This document shows, piece by piece, positions 52,001 through 63,312 of a stretch of 64,000 bases of DNA. The DNA comes from Lateolabrax maculatus (Eukaryota > Chordata > Actinopteri > Acropomatiformes > Lateolabracidae). A model generated the notes under the pieces. It had not been told where the DNA came from. It did no database searches and saw only the letters and a list, made by a program, of their open reading frames with translations. Numbering within the stretch: the first letter of the stretch is position 1; every line of letters begins with the position of its first letter. The DNA lies in assembly GCA_031216445.1 (NCBI GenBank), contig CM062218.1, forward strand, positions 13,942,001-14,006,000, written 5' to 3'. Both the position numbers and the translations under genes were made by a program.

Positions 52001-55000
52001 AACACAAAGAAACCTGAAGATAAATGGGGCAAAGGACAAAGAGGGGACTAAGAACAGTAAGGGGTGGTTACAGAAAGTTAACTGAGAAACAAAACGACTC
52101 AAAATACAGAATGTAAAGAAACAGAGATAAAGAGGGAGCAATGTATAAAATATAAGAAAAAAACGAGTAAACTGAATAGCAAGGGAAATGAGGAATACTA
52201 GACTGAGGGACAGTTAGGGCCCTATTTTGATGCCTTAATGTTATCAGGTCACTTGCTGCATACTGCCGATCCACGAGTCCCCTGTGAGTTCATTTAAGTG
52301 TAATAACAAGAGTGTAAGTGCAATGAGGTAGAGAATGATGGTGCAGCACTATTGATTCTTTATTGAAAACCCTGCCGTCTTCAGCAAATAGCCAAGTTGT
52401 TGAGAGCTTCAATATTGGATACCTGCATGTTTACGTCTGTATCGTGATTTTATTATCCTTTTGGGTTTTTTTATGGATTCCGTGCTAATCCACTCAACAA
52501 ATCTCTGATCGTTGGTATTGTAAATTTAAGTAATGGTGTGACACACTGAAGGGCTTGTCCTATTAAATGGCCAAGGTTGAGACCATCTTAATAGCTGTAA
52601 CCCACAAAGCACGGTAAAAACAAAAACATGTGCACTACAATGTTCTGTTATTTTTAGAATTTTTTGAAGATTTTAGTGGTCTGCATCTTCATAAAGTTGG
52701 TGCTAAAACAGAAGTGGCCTTTCCTTCTAAATGTGAGAGAATAAAAGAAAATGGATACCAGATCGCTGCGTGTATGCGAGTGTGTGTGTGTTCCAGTATC
52801 CTCTTTGGTGTATCGGTGGCATAGCTTCAAAAGTCCCCATCTCCTCATTATAAAACTGGAACAAACTGGCTTTGCCAGAGAATGTGAGGGTAGCTAACAA
52901 GACCAGTCTGTGCGTGCATGTCTGTGTGTGTGTGTGTTTCAGTCTCCTTCATATTCAACACAGATCCTAAAAAGAGCAATCTTGCCAAGCCGCACAACCC
53001 CATTAACTCAGAGGGAGGGACGGAGCGAGGGAGGGCAAATGAGAAAGCGAAAGATTCAGTTGGATGGAGCCTTTCTGCAGGCCTACATTTTGAGTCTAAT
53101 GGACTTACCAGTTATAAGTTTAATATGAAACATAGCCTAACACAATCTTTCTGCTCCTACAGCAACTGAGTTGACATTACAGATTTGCTTCTAGGGCACA
53201 AATAAAGAATGATGTTTGGGATATATAAACAAACAACCAATGTTTTGTCTATCCCATTGGCTATTGGGGATACTCTCAGGAACTTAGCCTAAAGATGTTT
53301 ACTGAGCAAATTTGTTGCCATTTCCCAAACAGATGTGAGTCTTTCTGTGAACTGTATGTGTATTCATGTGTGTTTGAAGATGTACCCAGGAATCAAAAGC
53401 ATAATCAAGCAATGCAGGCATGTGGAATAGTTCGGAAATCTTTTACATACAGTCCAGAGTGATCAACAGCACATAGAAATGAGCCTTCCTAAATACAAGC
53501 GACATGACAGTCTGACTGAAAAATCAATGTTGTGATATTTTGCTGTCATGAGGCAGGCAGAACTGCCCTGGTGCTCCTACAGCAGTGGGATACTAGGAAA
53601 ATATACAGACGATGAACCTAATGTCACCGCAACAACAAGAGGATGCATGCACAATATCTTCACAAATAAAATTGCAGTACAACCTACAAGCTTAACTTCA
53701 TGAGACAGACCCAACGTGCGACAGTGCGCATTCGCAAGTGAAATTATGCAGCTTGCACTGACCTCTGCCGTGACCCTTGCGACAGGATGCACTATGTGTA
53801 ATGTAATCCCGGTCCAGAAACACAAAGGCCAGCACATGTGGGGGTGTGTGGGACACATACTCACACAGACACCAGCAATGAAAACTATAACATCTAGAGA
53901 TTTTAAAGCTTTTAAAAGATCAAGAGAAGGTGATTTAATAAAGCTTTTCTGTCCTGACATTACATGTAAGGTATGTATACTCTGACCACCATGACATGCT
54001 ATCCACTAAATGCTCTAACTGAATGGCAAACTGAGAATGAGTCATTCACATTACGTGGATCTGAACTATAATTTTAATGCACCAAAACACACCCCAATAT
54101 GAAACAGATATTGATATTCATGCTACACCATGACAAAGCAGCTTCATGTTGACTCTTTGGTGGAAGGCACTACTTTTCATTCGCTTTTAGTAATATCCAA
54201 ATATGTATATTTATTATACTTTTATTTCTTACCTTAAATCTACATTTTAATCTATCTTGTGATGTCTGAAGTGTTTGCTTGGCAGTGTGTATCCTAACGC
54301 TGGCCGAGCACACTGACTCTTGGCTACTAGCACGGCCATTCCATTTAATGGATGACTGACGGTAAACTTTTTGGACTTGAAGTATTCTGTATGCATACTG
54401 TATACATATCACTTGTGCACAAACAAGGTGTTACATGGTGCTTACAGGTTCAGCCACTAACAGCATATTGCCGATATATGCATCGTGGACACATCCGAAA
54501 CAGCCCCTTGGCAAGCAGACACACACAAACAAAACCACGATACGCTGTCTTGTACGCTTGACCTTCTGTTTTCACTGATTGTGTTCTCTTAAATGCCTCT
54601 ACCATTTCTCCCTTCAGGCAGCACCACAGACTGGGACACTCTGCCTGCTCCAAAGCTACAGGATGCCCTCTAGCGGACGAACAGGAGCCTTTTGCCAAGA
54701 GTGACACTCGCTCCTGTCTCCAGTCCTGCCCTCTGAGTGAGCCTATTTTTGTCCCTTTGTCCAGTCCTCTGTCAGCATGCACTACAGAGAACAATGGAGA
54801 ATAGAGAGGGGGATCTAAACACATACACTCTTCCGTTTGTTGAGTGCCTGCTGACTGCCCGGAAGACTGGTCAGACCAGGACAAGCCACAGAACTGCACA
54901 ATCACTGACCCACTTTGACTCAAGTTCATACTTTTTGACCAAACTCCAGAGTTACAAAACCATATCTTACTATGACCATTTAGGCCAACTCTGAACCAAC

Positions 55001-56133
55001 ACATAAACAGGATACCTAAGCACTGCCATACTTATTCAAAGGGACGCAATGGAGATTATTACATTTAGCAATAAATCATTTAGTCTGTAAAGTGTAGCCT
55101 AATAAATGATGACAAATGCATATTGCAAGTTACCGCAGCCCAAAGTGGCTTTAAATTGCAAGATTTGTCCGACTAACATCACAAAACAATTACTCTCCAT
55201 TTCCAATTATATAAAAAGAGAAAGCAAAATATCATGCTTACAAATCTTTTATCCAAGACATATCTGGTTTGATTTTTTTTTTTTTTTTTATTTGATAATG
55301 TAAATCATTAACAATTACAAAAAAAAAAAAAAAATGCAGTCTTTAACAAAACAACAGCGTTGAAATCCACTACTCAAGACACTGCCCTGCCTCCAGCTCC
55401 CGGCCGGTGCAGCCTGCGGGCGGCGGCTGAGTGACGGCCACAGCTGGAGCACCTGCCGCCCCGACAGCGCCCCTGCTCGCTCCAGCAACAGGTGACATGT
55501 GCGGGGCCGCCGACCGGGCACACCGGGCCCCGGGGGACGGCACCGGCCCGCCGCCGGTGTCACTGAAATCGGACGTACGCGGCCCGGTTCAAGACAATAT
55601 GAAACCTCACAATGGCGCCGCGGACTGACGTTAGCGGGAGCGAGGCTCCCCGGTGCGTCGCCGCCGGGCGAGGTAACCGACAAAAAAAAACAACAACACC
55701 GACCCACCGACCGACCGACCGACCGACACGTCCAGGCGGTTCACACGGTTCATTTGACAGGTTTTTCAAGTGAACCGAGTCGCCGTAAGGCAGCGGGGGA
55801 CATGTTGGCGCGGCTCTTCCGTTGAACCGGGTGTCCGGTGGCCGCTAGCTGTTCGGCTAACGCGCCCGTTGACCCGCCGGTAGCAGCGACGGTAGCTCCG
55901 CGGGTCGCTCAGCGCACCGGCCAAAGCCGCCGTAAATACCGCTGCTTTTTACGGTGAGTGAGGCGGTGAAACAAGCTGCCGGCGAGACGCGGCGTGGACC
56001 GACGACTCACGGAAACACGAACCGGCGTCCGGCAAGTTTCACAGGAAAGAAAAAAAAAGTGACACTTGACGCCAAACTAGTTCTGTCGGGGGGTGAAAAA
56101 CGCTACCTGGTCTTGTATCTTCAGCACGGCCAT
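38953..56133 (-). CDS. ankrd28: ankyrin-repeat subunit of protein phosphatase 6 (ANKRD28)
   Basis: Long ankyrin-repeat scaffold, described as a regulatory subunit of protein phosphatase 6. Coding exons in gene order: 56133-56107, 49165-49082, 48230-48152, 47498-47428, 46808-46608, 46532-46445, 46270-46128, 45898-45791, 45704-45600, 44355-44277, 44157-44043, 43804-43722, 43640-43577, 43318-43250, 43090-42950, 42831-42720, 42526-42500, 42063-41989, 41874-41673, 41500-41413, 41288-41171, 41066-40844, 40734-40647, 40554-40471, 40374-40226, 40132-40050, 39624-39542, 39433-39342, 39251-38953. The sum is 3,180 nt, or 1,059 residues plus stop. The protein starts MAVLKIQDQ, continues SLLRAIFSVDPDEVRSLIF, and then carries repeats of the type TPLHxAA...LLxxGA to near the end. 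It finishes with the conserved tail DELNDSDSETY, which fits ANKRD28. One exon is only 27 nt. Gene strand and neighbour match the mammalian BTD-ANKRD28 pair. Confidence 0.95.
39880..39980 (+). repeat. dispersed LINE 3' tail in an ankrd28 intron
   Basis: TGCACTTCTGGTTAGATGC, then TGACAATAAAGTTGAATCTA and tandem TCTAA units. This is a frequent fish LINE 3' end with its short terminal repeats. Confidence 0.6.
44356..45599 (-). other. ankrd28: large ankrd28 intron with a repeat fragment
   Basis: AT-rich intron. Around 44765-44840 is a block with TTAGGATCCCCATTAGCTAC, a motif I know from dispersed fish repeats. Nothing else is recognisable. Confidence 0.45.
49002..49040. repeat. (TA)n microsatellite
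   Basis: About 19 TA units in the ankrd28 intron just downstream of the exon at 49082-49165 (gene orientation). A likely length polymorphism. Confidence 0.9.
49166..51143 (-). other. ankrd28: ankrd28 intron
   Basis: AT-rich, no coding block or recognisable transposon seen. It separates the second exon from the proximal alternative first exon. Confidence 0.5.
51144..51332 (-). CDS. ankrd28: proximal alternative first exon of ankrd28
   Basis: An open frame from ATG at 51332 (a second ATG at 51299) runs to a GTGAGA donor in the same phase as the distal first exon. It would join ...AAAQEDK to PSLLRAIF. It encodes about 63 residues, rich in Ser, Pro and Glu (VLEEVEEDEP, then SSSPPPPLPK). That gives a longer N-terminus than the nine-residue distal exon. 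Simple-sequence CA tracts and a modestly GC-rich block (51540-51700) lie upstream and may be a promoter. Which ATG is used is not decidable here. Confidence 0.6.
51333..55370 (-). other. ankrd28: ankrd28 first intron
   Basis: Mostly AT-rich with purine/pyrimidine tracts (for example 51860-51960). A minus-strand ORF of 184 codons at 54450-55004 has no recognisable domain and no repeat or splice support, so I leave it uncalled. Confidence 0.5.
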
Positions 56134-56220
56134 GTTCCCCGTGTGGACGCCGAAACGGAGGCAGTAACCCGCCCGGGAGTTGCTCTACATTAACCGGGAG
56201 GCGGAGGCGGGGAGGGGGGA
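55380..56220 (-). promoter_or_regulatory. ankrd28: CpG-island promoter of ankrd28 (distal first exon)
   Basis: Dense CpG sequence surrounds the nine-codon first exon (56107-56133), in contrast to the AT-rich surroundings. A (CCGA)n run lies at about 55703-55724. A pyrimidine minisatellite based on CTCCCTC units (about 56265-56315) lies at its gene-upstream edge. No TATA box is evident, as is usual for such promoters. Confidence 0.7.
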
Positions 56221-56811
56221 CATCCATGGGACGGACTCTCCGGAGCGGATCAGACGGAGCAGCTTCCTCCCTCTCTCCCTCCTCTCTCCCTCCTCTCTCC
56301 CTCCTCTCTCCCTCTCTTCCTTCCTGCCTCGGACGGACTCAGCTCATCATGGGGGCACACATGACAACACGGGGCCAAAACACAGCACACAACATGTCGT
56401 ACATCCGCAAAACACTGAGTCCCTTTGGAAGATAACGCTGGACGGAAACATGTATGCGCGTCACTTCTTCGATTTGTTTGTGGCATTTGTAGTATTTCCA
56501 GTGTTTATTATTTAACTTATTTTTAAAACTGTAGTTTCAAAAACTGAGTTGGTATACCTGGATTTTACAATTCCACAGTGTGGAGGCTGCATCCTTCTAA
56601 AGCTGAATATTGTGATTGTTTAGTATAGTAACGAAGTGGTAACTCATGCCTTAACTTTAAACAGGGTTTCGTTGTCTCCATGTTTATTGCACTGCAGGTT
56701 ATATCAGTAAAATCTATTTGATGTTGTTGTGACTATCTACCTAAAATCCCCAAAACTCATGATTTATTAAAAAAACATATACACACAGGGAAGAAATCTG
56801 ACTTTAAAGTT
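56221..56811. other. intergenic between ankrd28 and the zinc-finger gene
   Basis: Begins with the CT-rich minisatellite and continues AT-rich. The zinc-finger gene's polyadenylation site is just beyond. No gene seen. Confidence 0.5.
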
Positions 56812-56812
56812 T

Positions 56813-56818
56813 TTTATT
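56813..56818 (-). terminator. polyadenylation signal AATAAA, zinc-finger gene
   Basis: Minus-strand AATAAA about 180 bases after the zinc-finger stop codon. Confidence 0.65.
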
Positions 56819-56995
56819 GGAAGTTAAGTCCACAACATTGTATATGAACACAATGATATACAATAAACAAACATCAATCTGGTATCTCTCACTTGGTAGA
56901 TTTTACTGTAGTGGATCCAAATCTAACAAACACAGCAGTTTTTTTTTATGTATTTCTGGCATCTATAAGATTTTGCCCATCTGTGGTTTTAAAGC

Positions 56996-59900
56996 TCATC
57001 GCGTGACATTTAGACCCTTTGGTCTGTGAAATCTCCTGTGACGTTTCAGACGCGAATTACTAGAAAATTGTTTGCCACATATAGCACATTTGTTTCTCGT
57101 TGTGTGGCTTTGAAGGTGCTGGACTAAACTCTCCGTAGACTCTAAATGTTTTCCACAAATTCCACAAATGTGGATTTTATCGACTGTGTGAGTTTGCGCG
57201 TGTGTCCTCAGTGTGTACATGTGTTTGAAAGTCGTCCCACATGCTTTACAACAATGAGGACCTGTGGGATTCCGACTGACGGATAATTGTGTTGATTTCT
57301 TTATATTTAAACTCAAGGGGGGTAAAGGTCTTTTCGCACACCTTTTCCTCTTTGAATTGAGTGCCTTTAAACTAGAACAAGGTGTAAGGTTCTTCTTCCA
57401 CTCCTCAATCTTGCTGCTGCTTCTATTCTCAGCAACTTCAGCGGTGTGCTGAGATTCCCCAGCTGGCTGCCATATTTCACCAGCCCCACTATCTGGCTGA
57501 CTTTCCAGAGGCTGAGTTGAAGAATTAGGAAGAGGATGTCGCTTGCTGCTTTCCACACTGTTGCTTTCACTGGGATCTTGAATATAACTGCCCACACAGA
57601 CTGTGTTGAATGCACAATCCTGGGCGTGATCTGCCTCCAGACTTTGTTCTCCCATTTGACTGTTACCTTTGATCTGCATTTTCTCTGGATGACTCACTGT
57701 GGATAAAATGAAAAAGATAGTTGTTTGCATCACAAGTTTGGACATGCAGTAGGAATGATGTTATGTATGCCATACTCTTCCACCAGACCTTGTCTCCACA
57801 CTTCCTCTTCTTTTTCTTCTTCTTCTTCTTCTTCTTCTTGTTTAATTTGAAGCAGCAGTGAGGTCTGCTCCTGGTCCAGACTGCTGAGGTGCTGCTGACA
57901 CCAGGGTTCGCGACTCAGGGGAGCCCCCTCCTCAAAGGCAGAGACAGAGGGCTGATCGATCTCTGAGGCGAAGGACAGGGCAATGTATTTGATTACATTC
58001 ATGAACTGACAAAAATGGCAATCAAACTAACTTTTTTTGTAAGCCTCAGTGAACGCAAAGCTGTGGCTGTACCACCCCTACTGCCTGTCAACACATCAAA
58101 TTGCTTTTGGTTTTTACACATTTTTTTTATAAAGAAGCAGACTGATTTAAGATGATATTTTTTAACAGAAGAAATTTATTATATTATTATCCTATGACCC
58201 AGAGTTCCTCAGAGTTAGTAAAACCACCAGTCAAGTCTTTGTTGTTCACAAATTCATCATTAGTGAACAAATGAGGGGCATCAGACATATTGTAAACTAA
58301 CCTGCATCTTGGCTTTGCTGCAGTATTGCATAACCTGTGAAGTAAAAAAAACACAGTAGTTGAAAATTACTTTTAGTCGGTGAAAATAACATTACTATTG
58401 CTTTACCATCTAAAGCAGAACTGAGAATATGCTTTAACAACAAGAACAAAAAGGAATGGTAAAATCACTGCAAAGTCATGAGAATGCCAAGAGACTGTAC
58501 ACACCATGTTGTTTAGATATGTGACCCTCAAAGTTACATTTCCGATAAATGATCTTTGTGCAATATGGGCAATGCCAGTGACTTCTGCCCTGGATCCTGT
58601 CTTTGCACGTACATGGTACAACAAATTTTTCTGAAAAGAGAAAACATAGAAATAACTTATTAGTAGCACACACCTTAAATGGCAGAACGCTGACCATTTT
58701 CCCATGTTTTAGCACACTTCCATGCTATGAAAATCAGCTAATTTACTTGAAAATTGCTTGACTAAGCAACAAAGCATCACCATATTTTTATATTTCTATG
58801 TCAATAAAACTTACCAATGCCATCCTCAGTAAAATGAACAGCAAATAGATAATGCTTTCTCATCAAATGCGTCTCGGTGGCTTGAATCCTCTTGAAGCAG
58901 TAGGGACAGTTGCCATTGGCTGCAAACTTGAGAAAGTCGGCGCGTGAGGTGAAGACACACTGCAAGTCTGGAAAATAGACGAGAACTTAGTTATTTTACA
59001 AAATAATATGGGATTTAAAGGGATTACTAGAGTTCTGAGACACTTCAACTAAGGCCTGGTACAGAATGACTGAAATGCCTATTACCTTCCCGGGTGGTAA
59101 TGACTGGCGTAGTGCATCACACTGGAGTGACTAATGGTGGTTACTTGTGTCCAAGTTGGAGACCCAAGTTCACAATCATTCCTGGCAAGACCTCCATTAT
59201 AATTTTACAGATGAATAACATTTAGTTGTTCTTCCAAAGAGGAGCTTAATGAACTGATTTTACTGAGGAGAAGAATATCTTTGTTAGACTCGGCTCCTAC
59301 CAGTGGAATGACGAGGGCTTTCTCTGGCCTTGTGGGTAGCACTTGAAACTGATGCACCTGGACCGGCGGCCGCAGGGACACCTTGTTTTTTGGTGGCAGG
59401 ACCTGCTGCAGAGAAAAAGGGGAAAACAGAACAGGTTGGAACTAACGACAGAGCGTGAATGCATTGAGAGAAACAGCAAAAAAATAAGTAAAAACATAGT
59501 TATACCAAAAACCAATGCCATTTCTGTTTGGCATCATTAAAAATGAGCCATTTTGTGCACAGTATTACAACTACGCGATAAGTCTGTTTTGTGTTTTCAT
59601 GGACACGTGCCCGTTTAATAGGAGCACAGAATGACTATATTAATGGGAGTGGGCAGCGTGAAAAATGAGGCAGTGAGCTCACAATTTCTATTTGACCAAA
59701 CATTTTAAATGGTATCAAAGGGGCACCAAGAAATAAGATAAGAAAGGGAGAGAAAATTTGCCATTTTACAGACAGATGCTTCAGTTTCCAAGGATGTGTT
59801 GTTACTGTGGGTTACTTGTGTATTCATTTATACATTTGTGCATAATCCTGTAAAATGTAAAACCGTTTCATTCAGAGTATGTACGTCAGTGTTACGAAGC

Positions 59901-60228
59901 AACTATTTTGCTTTTCCAATGCTTGAGAAAGCCAACTCTTAAAACGTTCAGAGTTGATGATGAATACAGGTGAGATCATTCAGCAGCGCTACTCTGATCG
60001 CAGGACACATTATGTTATTATTGTTCGGGTGGCCCAACCTTCTGCCTGAGGTAACTTCGCTTTCAGGATCATGTCCAGCAGAGAACGATGGCGGTCGTTT
60101 TCTTCCTTCAAACGGGAGGCCTGCTCCTCGTAGTCCATTATCGTTTTTTCAATCGCGCCTAATATTTCAGAGGCAGCCGTGTGCAGCCGCTCGGAGACAA
60201 ACACCTTTAGCTCTGCCATTTGACTCAT
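56996..60228 (-). CDS. C2H2 zinc-finger protein, seven exons
   Basis: Nuclear DNA-binding protein of a teleost-type C2H2 family; the specific member is not recognised. Exons: 60228-60039, 59405-59301, 58967-58815, 58630-58505, 58334-58302, 57962-57789, 57696-56996, in frame for 493 residues. The N-terminal helix (MAELKVFVSERLHTAASEI, then YEEQASRLKEEN) is the leader common in fish zinc-finger genes. Next are two unusual Cys/His modules: CPYCFKRIQATETHLMRKH (exon 3) and CPYCTKIIYRK...GHISKQH (exon 4). An acidic stretch follows (SLDQEQTSLLLQIKQE with a Glu run encoded by CTT repeats at 57808-57838). Three C2H2 fingers sit near residues 408-483: CKACG...HAQTH, CGICG...HLQSH and CAICG...HRRFH. 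The exon 1 donor (GTTGGG, 60038) was chosen because it is the only nearby one that keeps phase; an earlier GTTACC breaks the frame. Confidence 0.82.
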
Positions 60229-60421
60229 CTTTCCACCATTTGTACACGCCACCTCCACCCGGAACCACAAACATGGGAACCACCGGGGCCCGGAAGTGAT
60301 CCAATCGGGATGAAAATGGAACGTCCGTTTATTTCCTTCAAAGTAAAAGCCCTTCGATCAACGTCACAGTATATATAGTTTTTGAAAAAGAAGTCACTCA
60401 CATTTTCTTTTCTTTTTTTTT

Positions 60422-60428
60422 TTTATTT
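60422..60428 (-). terminator. polyadenylation signal, granulin gene
   Basis: Minus-strand AAATAAA about 320 bases after the granulin stop and about 200 bases upstream of the zinc-finger start, on the same strand. Confidence 0.55.
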
Positions 60429-60746
60429 AAAAAACGTCCACAAGTTACATTTTCTGTTTCATTAGAAAATATCACGAAATGATTTGATGCTGGCACAAAG
60501 TTCTCCATGATTTTGCTGTTCTCTACATACTCACTACACTACAGAAATGCGTACAAACTTTTGCAGGAAATCTTGCTAAGCTGCTGTTGTGGGACAAAAT
60601 ACAGTAGCATGGATAAGAGAAATATGTATATGTATATGTATATATTTTCTCTATTGAAGCAATGCTGCATTGTTAGATTTGAATTCAAATATGTATCAGA
60701 ATAATAGAAAAGCTGTCTCAGTGCACAAACTTCAACTTCAACGTCC

Positions 60747-62942
60747 TCAGTTTGCTCTGGCGTGTTCCTGTGATCCTGAGGGGATCTGAGAGTACCATCT
60801 TCGGCATGACATGGAGGTGGGGTCACAGTTATATCCATACTCACAGCAGTGCTTCCCATCCGAACAACACTGGCCCTGGATCATAAGAAGTGTTGATGTT
60901 AGAAAAAATACAGTACTGACTAGTAAATTACTATTACTACTGTTATTATAACAAGCAGGTTCATTTCGAGGATTATGGTCAGAACAAGGACATTCAAACT
61001 ATGTCACGTGCATCAGTTTGTGTTGTTTATGATGTGGACAGACAGATTGTCAAATAACGTTGATCATTTAACTGCTCTGTGCATTAAACCCTCTATATTC
61101 CAGTTTCTATAAGCACCTATAACAACTTGTTTTCCTTCAGATCACTGCGCCATTATATTGATAGCTTTAATATTTGATGCACTATCATACCAGTGGGTAG
61201 GGACAGCAGCTCCACTGGCCTGTAGGTCCTTTGCAGCAAGTTTTCCCTGGTGAGCAGTAAAACTTGGAATCACAGCGAATGACTCCAGCCTCATGAATGC
61301 CGCCAGTGGCTTCTGTTAGAGCTGTCATTGGTGTCTGCAAAAAGGTAAACACAAAGGGACCATTATCTAAATGTTTAATATTTAATATAATAGATTATTA
61401 TATTAGAAAAAAAGTAGCTGAAAGAAGCTAAGGCACTTTGTAAAACTAGTTGGAACTGATTAGGATGATACAAAATTCTCTATAGAATTTGTCATTACAA
61501 GCCAAACCTTTCACGCCCATGTAAAAAAAATAGATCATAGCACTTTAACATTTTGGGAAAAACATCCTTAGGTATTATTCTTTAAGAGTTTTATTTATTA
61601 AGAGTTGAACAATCAAAAACTCAGCTTATCGGCTTTATCAGGACTTTGTCGGTGTGGTTTGATCAGACATGATTGAGAGTGGCCTTGCCAACATAAAGAA
61701 CAAACCCACGACTGCCATGTGATTCAGATGATGCTGAATACTGATTGGTGTACAGAGGGATGTCACATCAACTTTTCTCCAACTGAGCCCGAGCAAGGAC
61801 AAAGACCAAAGTGCAAAAAACTCTTGTGAAACAACCAAAAGTGTGAAACTCTGTCAGAAAATAGTGTATTCATGCAGGACCAAATCACTTAGTAAAAAGC
61901 ATAATAGGTTTTCAGGGCCTTTAAAACTTTATGTGAATGGATGGTCATTCAGATAACTAATCCAAGGATTTATACACCATATAAAGAGAGGCACATTTAC
62001 TGTAGGTACATTAAATATGTCCTACCTCTTTCGGGTTGCTTTCGACCTCTGAAGTTGAAATAAGAGAGGCAGGGACTGAAGACAGAGCTTGTTTGGGAGT
62101 GAAGGGATATGGCAGGCCTTGCCTCACACAGTGGGTGTAAGTATAGTCACAGTCGTAGCCATATGGACAACAGTGATAGCCATCCAGACAACACCTGCCC
62201 TACAAGGCACACATTTGATAAAACAATCAATACAGAATGGCACCAGTATTCCTCAACAAAACTTAAAACACTGAATTGTGACTGTATAATGAGAAAAGAT
62301 GTCCGTTTTGAAAATGAAATGCTTTTAGGGCAATTCAAAGTATAGGTCAACTCACAGGAGAGTACGGGCAACAGAACCAGGCACCTTTTGGGTGCCTGCA
62401 GCAGGTAGTGCCATCGGGACAGGTATAATAGTTGTCACAATGGACAATTGAACTCTTTTGCTGGTCTGGGACATGGTTGTTTCCAAACTCCTGAAGGGGA
62501 GACACAGCTAGAAAAGGAATGCTCGGTTCCTCTGCAGCCTCTTTCTTCACCATGGGCATGCTCACCCACGGCTGGTTTTCTTTCTCACACATCTGGATAG
62601 CCTGGTTACAACGAAACCCTGAAGGACAGCAGTGGGCCAAGTCAGCGCAACACACAGCCTGAAGACACACGAATACACACACACACACAGTGATTAAGGA
62701 AGAAATACTGGCAGTTTTCCAGACCAAAATGTTAGTCTTGATAATCTAAACAATACAGATCAAGTTACTTTGTGTTGACACATGTGACTTACATTTGGAT
62801 ATTGACAGCAGCTATATCCATGCTTAGTCAAACAGCAAGTGGCAAAATCAGAACAGATACTCCCGTCAGGGCACGTGATGGAGCAGGATGCAAACCCCCA
62901 CACGAACACTGCCACCAACAACCACAGAGACATCCTCAACAT
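60747..62942 (-). CDS. grn: short progranulin with three granulin modules
   Basis: Secreted growth-factor/lysosomal precursor of the granulin family. Five coding exons: 62942-62793, 62658-62356, 62199-62026, 61334-61191, 60875-60747, all in phase 0, for 299 residues. The signal peptide begins MLRMSLWLLVAVFVWGFA. Each granulin module is split by an intron in the middle: the first half ends near CCQYPN, CCPYSP or CCPYPL, and the second half opens with a CC pair. Module 1: ITCPDGSICSDFATCC plus AHCCPSGFRC. Module 2: YTCPDGTTCC plus YHCCPYGYDC. Module 3: YCSPGKTCC plus KHCCEYGYNC. Full vertebrate progranulins have more modules, so this is a short paralogue of the kind fish carry. The exact fish orthologue (grna, grnb, grn1 or grn2) is not decidable. 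Confidence 0.88.
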
Positions 62943-63226
62943 CTGCAAAGGATGAAAACCTGGATGAAGTTTATTTGAATCACTTACATGTGATGCATTA
63001 TGTGCTGTTTCAGAACAAATATTGAAAACAGCAGATTCTTTTCAGCTTTGTGAAACCTTTACTGTCACTTCACGTGAAGCTGTAACTTTCAGTTTCACTT
63101 TAACTCTAAGATCACTCAAGACAACCTCATTGAACAGAGGAGTTTTGACTGTATAAGAAGCACTATACTGACAGTTTTGCCAAAAAATTGTTTGATACAG
63201 ATTCATACATTTGTTTTATTACTCAC

Positions 63227-63312
63227 CGTCTGTAAGTGAAATGGTTCAATAGTTTTCTGTCTTAAGTCTCACACTTCCTCTGAACTGAACCAGAGACACC
63301 CTGCTCTTTATA
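63227..63312 (-). promoter_or_regulatory. TATA promoter and untranslated first exon of the granulin gene
   Basis: On the minus strand a TATAAA (63312-63307) is followed by a short segment ending at a GTGAGT donor (exon end 63227). The coding exon begins with an acceptor (TTTGCAG) directly before the ATG at 62942. I infer a noncoding first exon of about 50 bases starting near 63280. Confidence 0.65.

Noticed and set aside
54450..55004. 184-codon minus-strand ORF in the ankrd28 first intron.
   Set aside because: No recognisable domain, no codon pattern of a conserved protein, no promoter or polyadenylation context; likely chance.
56262..56318. CT-rich tandem units as a possible promoter initiator array.
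   Set aside because: They look like a simple minisatellite at the CpG-island edge; nothing in the sequence shows a function.
59297..59521. Cys-rich reading (CHQKTRCPCGRRSRC) of the second zinc-finger-gene exon.
   Set aside because: That frame gives a stop on joining to the next exon; the other frame joins correctly on both sides with the GTTGGG donor.
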